From Plectrocnemia conspersa (taxonomy: Eukaryota; Arthropoda; Insecta; Trichoptera; Polycentropodidae), in NCBI GenBank assembly GCA_009617715.1, contig VTFK01000123.1, forward strand, positions 248,001 through 312,000: 64,000 bases of DNA. Reading direction: 5' to 3'. Numbering within the stretch: the first letter of the stretch is position 1; each line of letters starts with the position of its first letter. Shown in pieces: positions 12,691 through 24,862 of the stretch. The notes beneath the pieces were generated by a model, which made no database searches, was not told the DNA's origin, and worked only from the letters and a program-made list of their open reading frames with translations. The position numbers were made by a program, and so were the translations under genes.

Positions 12691-15086
12691 ATAATTTTTT
12701 CATCGCAAATAAATGGCTGAACAATAATTAAATGTCGCCGTTAGCGACCCATAATTGCTATAGGGTTATAACAGATGATGAATTACAACATTAAAAATGA
12801 GGTCCAATTGTCATCATTAAAAAGCAATGAACAAAAAATCATGTCAAGTTTGATAATATGTCTAAGTTCTTCTTTTTTTTTCGATTATAGTGGTATAGTA
12901 TATAACTAAAATTGTAAGCTTTAATTTTGCTCTACTATAACGCATAATTGATTATTTTTTGTGATTCTGTAAATTCCGTATTTACCATATATTATAAAAA
13001 GTGTTGCCATAAGAAAAAAAAATCAGAGATCAAAAATGTTTTAACCACTTCCCGGTCACTACATTCATAAAAATGACTTGAAAACTTATTGCACGGACCC
13101 AGACTTTCCTATGCAGTGATATAAAAATATGCAGCCGTAGTATAAAGCATTTAAAAATAGTCGTGCAATTTTTTTTTAAACAAAATATCTATAATTTTTT
13201 CACATGTTATTTATGCAATTTTTTAAATACGTAGTTTATATTATATTTACACAAAAATTGTTCTAAAAATATCTTGTACATATCTCATCTATGCAAGTAT
13301 TTTGCAACTGTTAATAGATACCGTTTAATAGAATTTTACGACAACAAAAAATAAGACTCAAAGAACGTAAATTATAAGACCCTTTAAATATGTCTTTTGT
13401 GAATATTTTCGTTGCAACAATTACGGGTGGTCCCTATAACAAAATGTTAAAAAAAATATAATTAAACTTTTAACTAATTATTATACACAGAAATCCATAG
13501 TGAATTTAAGCAATTAAAGCTGAGATTTGGAGCTTTAATTTTAGTTAAAATGGCTATAAAAAATTGTAAGTTTCATGGTTAAGCATTAATTTTATTTTAT
13601 AAATAACGGTTTTTGATAAAACCGTTAAACTACAGTATTTTTAAACAAATCCACATAAAAATTTTTTTTAAATATAATTTGTGAATATCTTTACTAAATT
13701 CCTTAACCATCTTCAAAATGGCGGCAAATAAAAAATCGCAGTTCCTTCAAAAGATCATAGAGAAAAGAGTAGAAATTAAAAAAGTTGACTTAAAAATATG
13801 GAAAGAATCATTGTGTATTTTTTTAGACAAATTTATACTTAAATTAAAAATAAATTAAATACCTCTGACAATTGACTTGCACCCCTCGGATAGGAAGTGA
13901 TGTTTTATTATTTTTCTCAACGAAAAAAAAACCGATCAGTGATTTCAAGCACGCCCCACGCTCCACGCGTATACTTTATCAAACTTTCCATCCTTTTTTT
14001 GTACACTTCATCAAAAGTAGAAAGATTTGTGATAGCATATGAGAAATATAAAAAAACACCCACACTTTTGATTCGACTTAAGTAATATGTGTTTCCTTTG
14101 GCAATCATAAATGTCATCGCCGAAGCTAATAAGATAATAAGAACTTGATCTGTTCTTCAAAATGCTGATCCAAGAAGTCCCCCAGTGTCATTGAAGTAAA
14201 ATAAATGTGATCCATACTTCAAACGATATTATTACCTACACAAGAAGGAAACTGTATTCATAATAAAAACTTAGAACTCACAGCTTCCTTTTAGCAATAT
14301 CAAAAACAACCGGTTAAAAAGATAGAAATAACCACAAAGATCAGTAACCCTTCTATTGAGAATAACATGCACATGCGAAAAGCATAAAATCAAAGATATC
14401 CTTGACTACAATTTGGATCTCGGATCGAAATACCGTATAAGCACGTGCTTCTTTCTCAGTTCAAGAATGCGGGGTAAAATTTAGAACTATGTACTTCTAA
14501 CTTCTATATAAACAAGCTACATCCGCATTCGTAGAATAAGAGGGATGTTACACAAGTAAAAGTTCATGATCTCTTCGAATAGAATTTGTGAAACAATGAA
14601 GACATTGTATTTAATCGCTGAAAAGGTTTACAAACGCAGACAAGGTTGACATCTATTTTTTCTTATACCAATCACGGCTTCTCCAGACAGTGGAGCAATT
14701 TAACATAACCACATGTTAAATGAATATAATAAACGATCTATTATGTTGTGGTGTCTCTATGTTTAATGGATCAGATTGTCTAGTCTCAATTTTGTGCAAA
14801 GCTTTATAAAATCTTTGCAAATAATACAAATGAATATACTTTAAAAACACTGATTAGTTTTGTACATAAAGTAGGTTTCAACATTTTTTATTATAAAAAA
14901 ATAAAAATAAAAGTTATCAAAAAACTATAAACGGCATATATTCTATGCATCTAATTTTTTTAAATTATAATTGAAATGGCTATATTTAATTGTAATCATA
15001 TTTTTAATACAAAACACAGATTAAATAGAACTGAAAATTCACTATGCTTTTTTTTTAATATTTTGTTATCGGGACCACTCGTAATT
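12691..15086. other. Intergenic DNA, diverged repeats only
   Basis: No gene seen. About 13045-13100 resembles 52687-52735 (AACCACTTCCCGGTCACTAC against AACCACTTCTCGGTCACAGT). A ~33-bp stretch at about 13292-13325 is present inverted at about 15797-15830. Both suggest old dispersed repeats. Frames of about 60 codons at 13.9-14.1 kb lie on both strands and look like noise. Confidence 0.4.
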
Positions 15087-15094
15087 GTTGCGAC

Positions 15095-15709
15095 TAGGGA
15101 TTCCAATCCCGGGATCCCGAACGATTTTCAATACCCGATGAGTCCCGGGATTATAAAACATAATCCCGAATTTTTAGGATTGATTGATTTATCAAGCACA
15201 ATCGAATTATTATTAACAAAATCGTTATATTTCGTAAACAAACTTGCGCGAGTTGCACGTGTCATCTGTGAATCCTGTGAGTTGAACGTGCTATTTCAAG
15301 GCTGCTTAGGAACCAAAAATCAGATCAAGGCTAAATGATGAAACGCTTGATGCTTTGATGTTACTGTGTGTTTTTTTCAAAATAATGTTTTCCATTAATT
15401 GTGTCTATGAATATACATATGTACATACATTGTCAAAAGTTCGTTTTTTTTATACTCAAACAAATAAATAAGACCTTCCCTTTTTTATTTTTATTATATT
15501 ATTTTCTATTTTAAGTCCAAGACTAAAATTATACGTACTTTATACATTGTTCGTTATAAAAAAAACGGATGTAAAAAATATATTGTATTTTTCATTTTAA
15601 ATTAATCGATAAAATAACATGAAAATTACATGACTGGTCTGGATCGGGATCGACTAATTGCAAACCGAATTTCCGGGATCAAAATTTTGGACCGGGATTG
15701 GAATCCCTA
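15095..15709 (+). mobile_element. Short hAT derivative with perfect TIRs and TSD
   Basis: The 615-bp element starts TAGGGATTCCAATCCCGG and ends CCGGGATTGGAATCCCTA, a perfect inverted repeat. It is flanked by identical 8-bp target duplications GTTGCGAC (15087-15094 and 15710-15717). It keeps the ends of the long hAT at 8220-11598 but lacks the transposase core. What remains is the 3' end coding for KIRSRLNDETLDALM, the C-terminal dimerisation region of hAT transposases. It is an internal-deletion derivative moved by a hAT enzyme. The intact duplication suggests a fairly recent insertion. Confidence 0.9.
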
Positions 15710-15717
15710 GTTGCGAC

Positions 15718-17283
15718 AAATGACGTACTGAAAGAGTTTTATAAAACTAATTTATTTATTTGCGTCCATTTTTTGTTGGCGTAAACTTCAACAATCAAAC
15801 GGTATCTATTAACAGTTTCAAATACTTGCATAAATAGGACTTAACATTGACAATGTCTGTGCTCAAATATCTCCGCTGTATAAGTACATTTAAACATGTA
15901 CCGAAGCCTAGATTTTAACCACGATATTCCAAGTATTACTGATTTAAAAAAAAATATATTTATATACAATTACATATAGTCTGGCTCATAAGCTAGAACA
16001 TTTCCGTACCGAATCACTTCAGTCAGGAAATTCATTTAGAACTACCACTTCGCTTCTGACTTGGAATAAACGAGGAGCGGAGATATATAGAGAGGATCAA
16101 AATCAAAATCAGATTAAATATTCTATTGAATGACGACGTTGTCAAATTTTACTGATTGCGAATCTACCGCTATACAAATGCACGTCAATGAATACAATAA
16201 TATATATGCACGTATTAGATAATAACAAAGAGTCTGGTTCTGCCCCTGAATCTTTAAGATTGGCCAGACGGTCGAGAGCTGGAAGAGACAATAAGATAAA
16301 CACGTGTTGTTCTCAAGTCGTCTTCGAAGATCGGGTTTAAGTTTTGGATATATATTTTGAAAATTATCAATAGAAAATTACAATATAAATATAAATTCGC
16401 TAAGCTATTGACCCATGATCTCCCTAGCGATTTGACTTCTTAAATCTGTGAGTGCCATGAAAGAGGCCATTAGTTCAATTATTTTCCCTTTAATTTGTAT
16501 CTACGCCGACATCGGGGTCAAAGCAGTAAGCAGTTGATACCCACAGATTGAATAATCATTTTAGAAATCCCGAGATGAATATTCCCGCATAATTCCCACA
16601 ATTTTTATATGCCGAATCTCACGTTTGCAAAGGGAACGTGATTGGTCGTAAAATTATATTATATATATATTTTTTTTTGTTACCCCTCTTGACATATATC
16701 GTAGCCGGTTTATGATTGTTTTGGCGTTGGTAAACTTGAAGTTATATCTGAACGTTTGAGATGTAAATAGTCGACTTGGCTAGATACTATATAAAACTAA
16801 ATATCGCTTTATAAATAGAAACGTGGGACGGTCCCGTCCATTCATAAAATGTTCAACGGCGCTAATAATATAGTTGGTTTAAAAATGTTTTAAAAGCACT
16901 GGACTGGACTATGGATTTATATGTTCAGATTTATTCTCAGACGTTATACATAAATTAAACTCGATGCACTTATTCTTTCATCGTTTCAGAACGGCGCGAT
17001 TGATTTTCGTTTATGAGAATATATGTACAATATAAAATATTAATATTTTATTATATATTATATTCAGTGAAAGATATAAAAAGCGATACTAATACTAAAG
17101 TCTGATACTAATTTATTCAATAGTACACCATAGCTAGAGAATCTAATCCAAGGATCACAACGATTAATAAACATAATCCTAAAAAATCTGTATTCATTTT
17201 TGTCATGAACAACCGAATTGGTTTTTGAACAAATTTTATTTGTTACATACACCTGCACTTGTCACGTGCGAGCTCACCGAATG
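15718..17283. repeat. Intergenic DNA with dispersed repeat D, copy 1 (about 16015-16330)
   Basis: From about 16015 to 16330 the sequence resembles 20110-20420. Shared blocks include AATAACAAAGAGTCTGGTTC (then TGCCCC or CGCCCC), TTCTGACTTGGAATAAACG against TTCCGACTTGGAATAAGCG, and TTCTATTGAATGAC against TTCTATTGTATGAC. Block order differs between the copies, so this is a rearranged or internally repeated element of unknown type. No gene is seen in the rest. Confidence 0.45.
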
Positions 17284-17291
17284 CTCACAAG

Positions 17292-17927
17292 TAGGGATTC
17301 CAATCCCGGGCCAAAATTTTGATCCCGGGATTTCGGTATTGCAATTAGTCGATCCCGGGATCCCGGGACCAGTCCCGGGATAATTTTTCTGTTATTTTAT
17401 CGATAAAAATAATTTAAAATGAATAATACGATATATTTTTACATCTGTTTTTTATAACGTACAATGTATAAAGTACATATAATTTTAGTCTTGGGCTTAA
17501 AATAGAAAATAATATAATAAAAATAAAAAAGGGAAGGTCTTATATATTTATTTGAGAAGATAAATAATTAACTTTTAACAATGTATGTACATATGTACAT
17601 TCATAGACACAATTAATGGAAAACATTATTTTGAATACAACTCACGAAGTAACATCAAAGCATCAAGCGTTTCATCATTTAGCCTTGATCTGATTTTGGT
17701 TCCTAAGCAGCCTGCTGCTGAAAAAGCACTTCAGACTCAGCCTCAAAGATTCACAGATGACACGTGCAACTTGCGCAAGTTTGTACACGAAATATAGCTA
17801 TTTTGACAATAATAATTCGATTGTGCTTGATAAATCAATCAATCCAAAAAATTCGGGATTATATTTTATAATCCCGGGACTCATCGGGTATTGAAAATCG
17901 TTCGGGATCCCGGGATTGGAATCCCTA
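17292..17927 (-). mobile_element. Short hAT derivative, inverted, perfect TIRs and TSD
   Basis: The 636-bp element is in the opposite orientation to 15095-15709. It has the same TAGGGATTCCAATCCCGG termini and identical 8-bp target duplications CTCACAAG (17284-17291 and 17928-17935). On the minus strand it preserves SAFSAAGCLGTKIRSRLNDE and then TLDALM (about 17640-17720), the conserved hAT dimerisation motif, but none of the catalytic core. It is non-autonomous and, from its clean ends, relatively young. Confidence 0.9.
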
Positions 17928-18098
17928 CTCACAAGTAATAATGGTAAAAAACGCAATTATAACAACGTCAGAGATGTGAGTAATTTCGTAATCAAAAATA
18001 TTAAATTTATAAATGTGAACTCATTATTTTAATAACAAATAACGTTATAATTTATTTAGTGCAATTTTGAATAAAAAATAATAATATTATAAATATAT

Positions 18099-18632
18099 TG
18101 TGGCGACCACACATATAGGCATATTTAAAGGTGCGATTGTCTCATTGTTAATGACCGTGACCAAAAACGTTCATTCATTAACAATGAGACAAACATCATG
18201 GCACAAGAGGGATATCTTTTGACCACACACAACACGGGTCGTTAAGAGAATCCGTTTTATGACAAGACGGTCCGAGATACGAGACGATCAGAGGCACCAT
18301 ACGAGACTGCTTGGAGACAGCAGAGACGGGCACAGACGACCAAAGAGCCAAGATCTACCAGCGTTCATCCGGAAGAACAAGCCACGCGCCTTCACCGACA
18401 GACCTGAAGATCACACCTGACACTCGCCGCACGCAGCCTAAGAACCCTGAGCATCATCTACGGCCATCACTACCTGCGCCACGTTCACCTTCATCGCGAG
18501 AAACGTCACGCCGTAATCGTCCATTTGTTACATGTAAATATAACTTAATAAAACAATTCCATTTAGATTCGCACAAATCTCATTGACCACGAGGTCAACG
18601 ACCCCTAGGGCTACGCCCCCTAAAATATTATA
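18099..18632 (+). mobile_element. Probable solo LTR of a retrotransposon
   Basis: A ~530-bp block distinctly richer in G and C starts TGTGGCGACCACAC, carries a poly(A) signal (AATAAA near 18548) in its 3' third, and ends with GGGCTACGCCCCCTA. This layout resembles Gypsy-type LTRs. Near the 5' end is a perfect 16-bp inverted repeat (18139-18154 with 18175-18190, 20-base loop). A 91-codon plus-strand frame (18311-18586) has a Pro/Arg/Ser-rich composition and no motif. No internal gag-pol flanks it and I could not fix a target duplication. An unrelated noncoding or 5' exon block is the alternative. Confidence 0.5.
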
Positions 18633-18639
18633 ATCTAAC

Positions 18640-20990
18640 ATGAATTTGCCGAAAATATCTAGGTTTTAATCTCGCATGGACCCTAATGTATTTCAATTTC
18701 TATCGAATCTGTGAGATATAATAAAATAAGTGATTTTATATAATTATAATTCCAATAGATCAACATAGATTAGGTTTTCTTAGATTTTCCTAATCTTACG
18801 GATAAATTTCGTGCTATTTAATTTATTGATTATAAGCTGTAATAATAGTTTTTAATCAATAAAATAAATGGCACTGATTTTTAGAAAGATCGTCATTTAA
18901 CGCAGTTGATTATACATATGTAAATACTTTTATATTATAAATGGAATGTTGTGCAAATCACATTTACGCCCCAACTCTATTTTGTACGTTAGAGTTTTTA
19001 TTATCTCACAAAGGCGGATATATTAAGTATAAAAGCTAATATTCCGCGTCAGAGATAATAGATTATAGATATAATTTATAAAATGGATGTCATTTTTTTC
19101 AGTCTGATTTCAGTCTGGTGTCCCATTACCTACTTAGTAGTTGTTGATTATGTTTACCGCGTTGTATCAAATTGAGCTAATAAATATATTTTAAGTCATT
19201 AGAATTTACTAAACATCATAATTTATTTTTATTTCACCTTCAAATTATTATAAGTTGTAGTCAAAAAGAAACCATGTCAAGGAACATACGCTCTAAATCG
19301 ATAATAAAAGCTCTAAAAATGCACCTAAGAATAATGTTTATAAAATCTTAATTCATTAATGACAGAAAGATAATCCAGATAATCGAGAGAAAATAAAAAA
19401 ATATTTAGTTTCAAATAATACGTAGAGGATATTATTGTTTCATAAAATATTTTATTATTGCTTTGAGATTTATCTTAGTTCAAGCTTATAAAAAAAACTT
19501 CAAGCATATAAAAATATATATACTCCCCTCCCCCCAACCACGCAGCGGCTAGAAAAATGAAAAAATATGAGAAATGGGTGCCGCACAAACTTAATTAAAA
19601 CCATAAAAACAACTGTAATGAAATTTGTTCTGCGATTATTTTACACAAAAGATGAAAATTGGATTTTTTCCGGTCTGCACAATATTTGTGTAAAAATGAA
19701 TTCACAAAGCATTTTACAAAACCAAAATTATAGTGACGTCTTGGTGCTATACAAATAAAAGTTATCAAAAATCTACCTATAAAATACACCAATAACTGCA
19801 GTGTTTGGTTACCGGATAATCGAAAAGGTCCAATTCTCTTCCACGACAATGCGTGATATTCGTCGCAGGAATTTGATAAATACTTATAAGCTAATTTATA
19901 AGTTTAGAACCTGAGCAGGTAATCGCTTTTTTCTTTGACTGTCAAATCAAATCCAGATAAGCAAGCAGTCACTTGAATCTCAAGAATTATTAAGCAATAG
20001 CAAATAGTCTTGTTTCCGCCCCGCAACATTAGAATTGAAAATTGTAGAGGGTGTGTAAACACGAACACGTTATTCAGACACAAAACGGAAATATGTACCT
20101 AGGGTTAGTGCATATCTCCACAGGACATACTCTGAAGCCTAAATTTAACATTCTATTGTATGACTACACGCCAATGAGCATAATAAGATATGTATAAAAA
20201 TAATAACAAAGAGTCTGGTTCCGCCCCGAATCATCGAGATTGGGAGGACGATTGAGAATTTAAAGGGACGTGCTAATAAAAACAGTTCTATGCGAACCTT
20301 GCGGTGGCACGTTGATTTTATAGAATACAAGTAAAATTAAAACAGTTTTTAAATCAGGTATATACTTTATTCAAACACAGAACTACACTTCATTTCCGAC
20401 TTGGAATAAGCGGGAGTTCAACCGAACTTACACATAACGAAGTTAGGCCGAGAAGACCATAAGAAGATTGGGAAAATAAGACGTTTTACATCCATCTGGT
20501 CCAGCTTAAGTACACATTTACATGAATCCCAAGAGTTCAACCCGATTCTCAAGAAGACTTTTAGTGGAGATTTACAATAAATAAATAAATATACGTATAT
20601 GCAGGATTTTATAGATATTCAAATCGATCGAATGGTGTTGATTGCTTACAAAAAAAAATAGCTTATTTCAGATATCATAAATCACACCACGGAACTTTTT
20701 CTATTACCACAAAGAAGCGAACAATAATGAAAATAAAATTAAAAGAGGCGGATATACGAATTCAAAAAAAATATACAAATATAATAAAAAAACGCTCTCG
20801 CTGTGTAATAAAATTTAGGTAGAAAACTAATTTAAAAAATGATCGTACATGACCTAAAAATAATAAAATTTGTTTTGCAAATAATTAAAGTGTGTTGCTT
20901 TTCAATTTGTGAATACTAATAAATAATAAAAAAAAATGAAATGTAAAACCTAAATGGAACATCAGGTCCTGGGACAACATGAAAATTTAT
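18640..20990. repeat. Intergenic DNA with dispersed repeat D, copy 2 (about 20110-20420)
   Basis: The matching part is about 20110-20420; see the partner at 16015-16330. Around it I see only AT-rich sequence, a C-rich tract near 19525-19540, and short frames on both strands at 19.57-19.85 kb that shadow each other. No gene supported. Confidence 0.4.
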
Positions 20991-20999
20991 AAATGCAAA

Positions 21000-21360
21000 A
21001 AAGGATCCGTCAATCCGTCAACGCTTCAGCCAAATATCACGACGCGACTGAATGTTTGTAAACATTAGCGGTTGCGCCTCGAAGACTCTTCTCCTGTGAG
21101 AAACCGTCATAAAAAAACCATCAGGCAATTTTGTGATATCACCGTCGAAGAATGCGCATTTGAGGTCAGTTACACAAATATAATATCGACGCTGTATATG
21201 TAAGAACACTCGGGTTCAAAACAATGGGGAACGGGAATCGATCGCTTCCCGGAATTTGGTGCAAATTCCTGAGCGAATCGAGCGAGACGCTGCCAAGCTA
21301 TTGAACGTTGACGTACATTTTGAATATCAAAAGGAAGCGACGTCATTGCTGCCAACATTT
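21000..21360 (-). promoter_or_regulatory. GC-richer island, possible exon or promoter
   Basis: About 360 bases of near-balanced base composition lie in AT-rich surroundings. Two overlapping minus frames of about 62 codons cover it (21358-21170 and 21209-21018). The second contains DLKCAFFDGDITKLPDGFF, which has a natural look, but there is no known motif and no clear splice context. A promoter with a first exon and an isolated exon are equally possible. Confidence 0.2.
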
Positions 21361-22200
21361 ACTCTAAATTATTTCAAAACCGTCCTTGTACAAAGTAAAC
21401 ATTTCAATAATTTCAAATTCATTATCAAGCATTAACTTATTTACACGATGATGACGTTTAACGATTGTAATATCACTGATGATATTTAGATTTGCATAAT
21501 TTATCTAAAAATAGATTTGAAAATATATTGAATAAATTCATTAGTCGGCTTGATCTAGATTTATTAAAAATATTATAACTTAAAAAAGTTCCATAATGGA
21601 AAATTAAATTTTTTTAAATGTCATGAGTATTATATATGGGATAATATATAACAGCTTTTGACAACACGGTAGATAACTGTCATCTAATTTCAAAATGAGT
21701 TATTAAAAAAATAGATCCATTAAAAAAAACCGCAGGGAAAAATATTATACAATGTAAATTGAAATATAAAAATAAAAATAATAAAGAGGCAAAAATATTT
21801 TAAAACAAAAGCCATTTTTTCTTAAGAAATAAGTGAAATGATATACCGTTTTTTCAAGTATCTGGTAAACTATTCAAAGTCAAAAAAACATTTTTTAAAT
21901 GTTGTTTAAATATATTGGCTAAGTTTGTTAGCCAACCTAATTCACCAACTTGTTTTAAAATAACTTTTTAAAACAATAAATCGTAACTTCATTAAAAATT
22001 CAAAAGAAAAATGTAAAATATTTTTTTATAGAAGTTTTTTTAAATGGCGCTTTTTCAAGACACAGTGACTTAGTTTGCCTAAGTTTTAACCACGAATCTT
22101 ATCGTCTAAGTTTTATGACACACTGATACGCTACCTGGTTTCAAAATAGCAGTTATTAAAAAAATGAAAAACTCAGGTATAATAAATTTTGAAAAAAAGT
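21361..22200. repeat. AT-rich DNA with a diverged ~460-bp tandem duplication
   Basis: About 21680-21780 and about 22130-22230 share TTTCAAAATGAGTTATTAAA against TTTCAAAATAGCAGTTATTA, and later GTAAATTGAAATATAAAAAT against ACAGATTGAAACAATAAAAA. The pattern fits an old tandem duplication. No genes seen. Confidence 0.35.
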
Positions 22201-22224
22201 TGTAATACAGATTGAAACAATAAA

Positions 22225-22727
22225 AATAAGCTTTGGGTCAGAATAAATAGCAAGTTAGAATAAAAATAGCATACGGTTAGAAAAAAAAATAGGAAGATTG
22301 TGTGAATTAAAAAAAAATATAACATTTATATAAATATTAATGGGAAATAAATTATTTATTTTAGTAATAGCTTATAAAATATCTCGCTGGCACCAAAACT
22401 GTTACGACTGGTTAGTTAATATAATATAACGCGAAGGTATTCAAAAAGAACATTTGAACGAAGCGAGAATAACGACAGAGCGGCGGTGGGGAGCACGCAT
22501 GGCTCATTGTGACAATATTGGGAGCTCAATCAAACAAGTTGCTCCTAAAATACATTACATATGCTGACCATTTGTCAACATAAAACTGACCTTGAGGTTA
22601 AAATATATATCACATAATTTAAATACTGGCTATTCTTTATAAATACAGACCATTAAACTGTAATAAATAGTGACTAAAAAATGATTCGGACTATTTATTA
22701 TGCATAAATTCTGATCACTGACCCGAA
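22225..22727. mobile_element. Subrepeat-ended element, TTATTCTGACC words
   Basis: The left side (22225-22292) contains GGTCAGAATAAAT, GTTAGAATAAAAAT and GGTTAGAAAAA. The right side (22563-22727) contains the complementary words (CTGACCATTTGT, ACTGACCTTG, CAGACCATTAA, CACTGACCCG). The element therefore ends in inverted arrays of short degenerate repeats. The same words occur as a plus-strand array at 44200-44335. No coding capacity is seen inside. A short GC-richer patch sits near 22460-22510. Confidence 0.45.
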
Positions 22728-22869
22728 CAATTAGAGCTTAGAAAGGATAAATACATGAATTTACCTAATAATTATTTTATAATAAATTCTGTTCTCGTTT
22801 GTAGCAATGGTTTTTAGTTGAACCCAAAAGTATTGTGTCAAATATTTCTACGTACTTGTTATGATAGTT

Positions 22870-23060
22870 ATCACGGCGCCATGCTCAAAAACCACCAGTT
22901 GTTACTCCCCACTGCGTTTCCCGTACTGTTCAAATCCAAACCTAACCTAACAAATTAACCTTTATACTGTTATTATATTCGTTTAGGTTAGGTTTGGGTT
23001 TGAACAGCAAATGGATGTTTCACAACTGTCAAATTTGAGCGTGGTGCCGTGCTAATTATG
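22870..23060. mobile_element. Inverted-repeat element, CACGGCGCCATGCTCAAA ends
   Basis: The outer arms CACGGCGCCATGCTCAAA and TTTGAGCGTGGTGCCGTG are complementary. The inner arms TTCAAATCCAAACCTAACC (22930-22948) and GGTTAGGTTTGGGTTTGAA (22988-23006) are also complementary. The interior block GAACAGCAAATGRAYGTTTC with AACTGTCAAATT is shared with 54250-54290 and, inverted, with 26670-26700, which links it to the composite family at 26440-27310. Confidence 0.65.
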
Positions 23061-23214
23061 AATGTCAATTAATTGGTTCACATTTTATTATATAATAAGA
23101 TAAAGTTTATTAAGAAAACATGATTTTTGCGGAAAATATTTGAGAAAGCAAATTAAACTGAAAGCTACAACTAGTTCATTTTGTAAAAATAATCATTTAC
23201 TGACTAGATTTTAA

Positions 23215-23400
23215 AAATATCAAAGGAGGGCACTAAAAATTAAAAGGCCATATTGGAAATTTATGAGTAGGATAAATTGCTGAGGGGGCTAAAAAAATAG
23301 TCATCACAGAAATTTTTGTTTGAGGCGGTCAAATTGTTACGGATGCTCAAAAAAATAGGTCATTTCGGAAATATTTGTTCAAGGAGGACAATGGATAACG
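23215..23400 (-). repeat. Subrepeat array (ATGACYTTTTTTAGC words), copy 1
   Basis: Three or four degenerate units of about 60-70 bp repeat the pattern GGAAATTTATG...GG, CTAAAAAAATAGTCAT, CAGAAATTTTTGTTTGAGG. The reverse complement of 23205-23265 matches 56388-56450 closely (CATAAATTTCCAATATGRC). A shorter relative lies at 43466-43520. Confidence 0.5.
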
Positions 23401-24285
23401 TCTGGTTAAATCATGTTTGTTTTTTTATAAATATATATAGTAGTAACATGAGCGTTAATATAGTATAATCATAGTTGAACCACCTTTATGTTTTAAATAT
23501 TAAAAAACAATAGAGAAGCCGACTCTCTCCTGGTGAAGAATTGTAATATTAAATGCTTGCATAAAAAAATATATGCTTATGCTTATTTATTTATAAGGTT
23601 ATGCTTCCTAGACACATTTTAAGGAATGACATGTCCAATAATACGAAATATTAGTCAGAACGATAAATGTAACTGTATGTTCGAATTCGCTAACATAAAC
23701 AACAAGTTAACAATCAATGGATAGTTACAACACTCACATTGTGTTTTTTTTTTATTATAATTTATTTGTTGTAAACATAGGTATAATAGTGAAGAAGAAA
23801 TTTATATATCTAATGATTTTTTACCTAATTCAGAAATATAAATGTGAGTAATTATACATATACGTAATAGTTCATATTACACACTTAAGTTTAATCCTAT
23901 ATCAATAGATACAAAATATTTTGGACCTTTTTGGGATTTTAAACATTAAAAATATCATATCAAATCAATTGTGAACATTATTATATAAACTGTATTTGTT
24001 ATTAAAAGTGTTTTAGCATAGCAACACAAATTTGGAGGTCACTGGAATAATAAAATTCATTTGTCCACATATTTTTTTTTAAATTTTAACGGCCAACTAC
24101 GTTTCTGTTTGCTTCAATCTATTCTCAGCCATCATTCTCACACATGATAGATCATATTCGTGAATAATATTTCTAAGAAATCGTCAATCAAAGCTTTCTA
24201 AGTTTGCAAAATAAATAAATTGAAACAAGGGTAAGTCAAACTATAATTAAAAAACATCAGGTTACTCGATAGCGGGTTTTGAATC
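23401..24285. other. Intergenic DNA, nothing recognised
   Basis: AT-rich sequence without a usable frame or a repeat that I could match. Confidence 0.4.
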
Positions 24286-24770
24286 TCGGCGACTCATTAT
24301 GTCGTTAATGAATAGGTGCAGATGTTGCGCTCACCGACGGCCATGTTGCATCCGGCGCAGCTTCCGACGTAAACAAGGGGTGTTCCGGATTAGAATCAGC
24401 TGCTTCCGGCCATCTCCTTCGCGGGCCAGGTCAGACCGGTTCGGTGTCTAGCGGACCACTGGGACCAGCACGTGGTAATAGCACGTGAGCGCCGCCCCAC
24501 CAGCTCAAAAACACAGTAGTGGTCGAATCGGGTGGTTATATGGATTTTCGGCGACCGTAAGTAAACGGGAGACGCAGAGACGCCAACCGTTCGTCCGCTG
24601 TCCTCTGCGGAGATGGAGGATCTGCGGACGTAGCAGCAACGAAAGTGCGCGGGTAGCGGAAGTCGCAGGGGCGAATCCGGACGGTGTTTTTAATGTTGAA
24701 CATTTGTATACCGAGGACGTTGTGTGGATATCCTTTTATGGCTTTCGAATTGTTGATATATCCTGAGTTG
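24286..24770 (+). promoter_or_regulatory. GC-rich island with a 93-codon frame, possible 5' exon
   Basis: This is one of the most GC-rich noncoding-looking blocks of the window (for example TGCATCCGGCGCAGCTTCCG and two CACGTG E-box-like words near 24470-24485). A plus frame runs 24485-24766 and ends NVEHLYTEDVVWISFYGF, but it shows no recognised motif and has a high Arg content typical of GC-rich chance frames. It could be a promoter with an untranslated or short coding first exon. No partner exon was found. Confidence 0.3.
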
Positions 24771-24862
24771 AACTTTCAATATAAAAATATTACAATAAAT
24801 TATTTTACAAACAAAATTAATATTATCTACTTCAAAGTAACCACTATCAGATATAACACACG

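Noticed and set aside
22930..23006. AACCTAACC / GGTTAGGTT blocks as telomeric (TTAGG) repeats
   Set aside because: Only two units on each arm, arranged as an inverted repeat inside a MITE-like element.
24485..24766. 93-codon frame as a real gene
   Set aside because: Arg-rich, GC-driven frame with no motif and no partner exon; kept only as part of a possible promoter or exon island.
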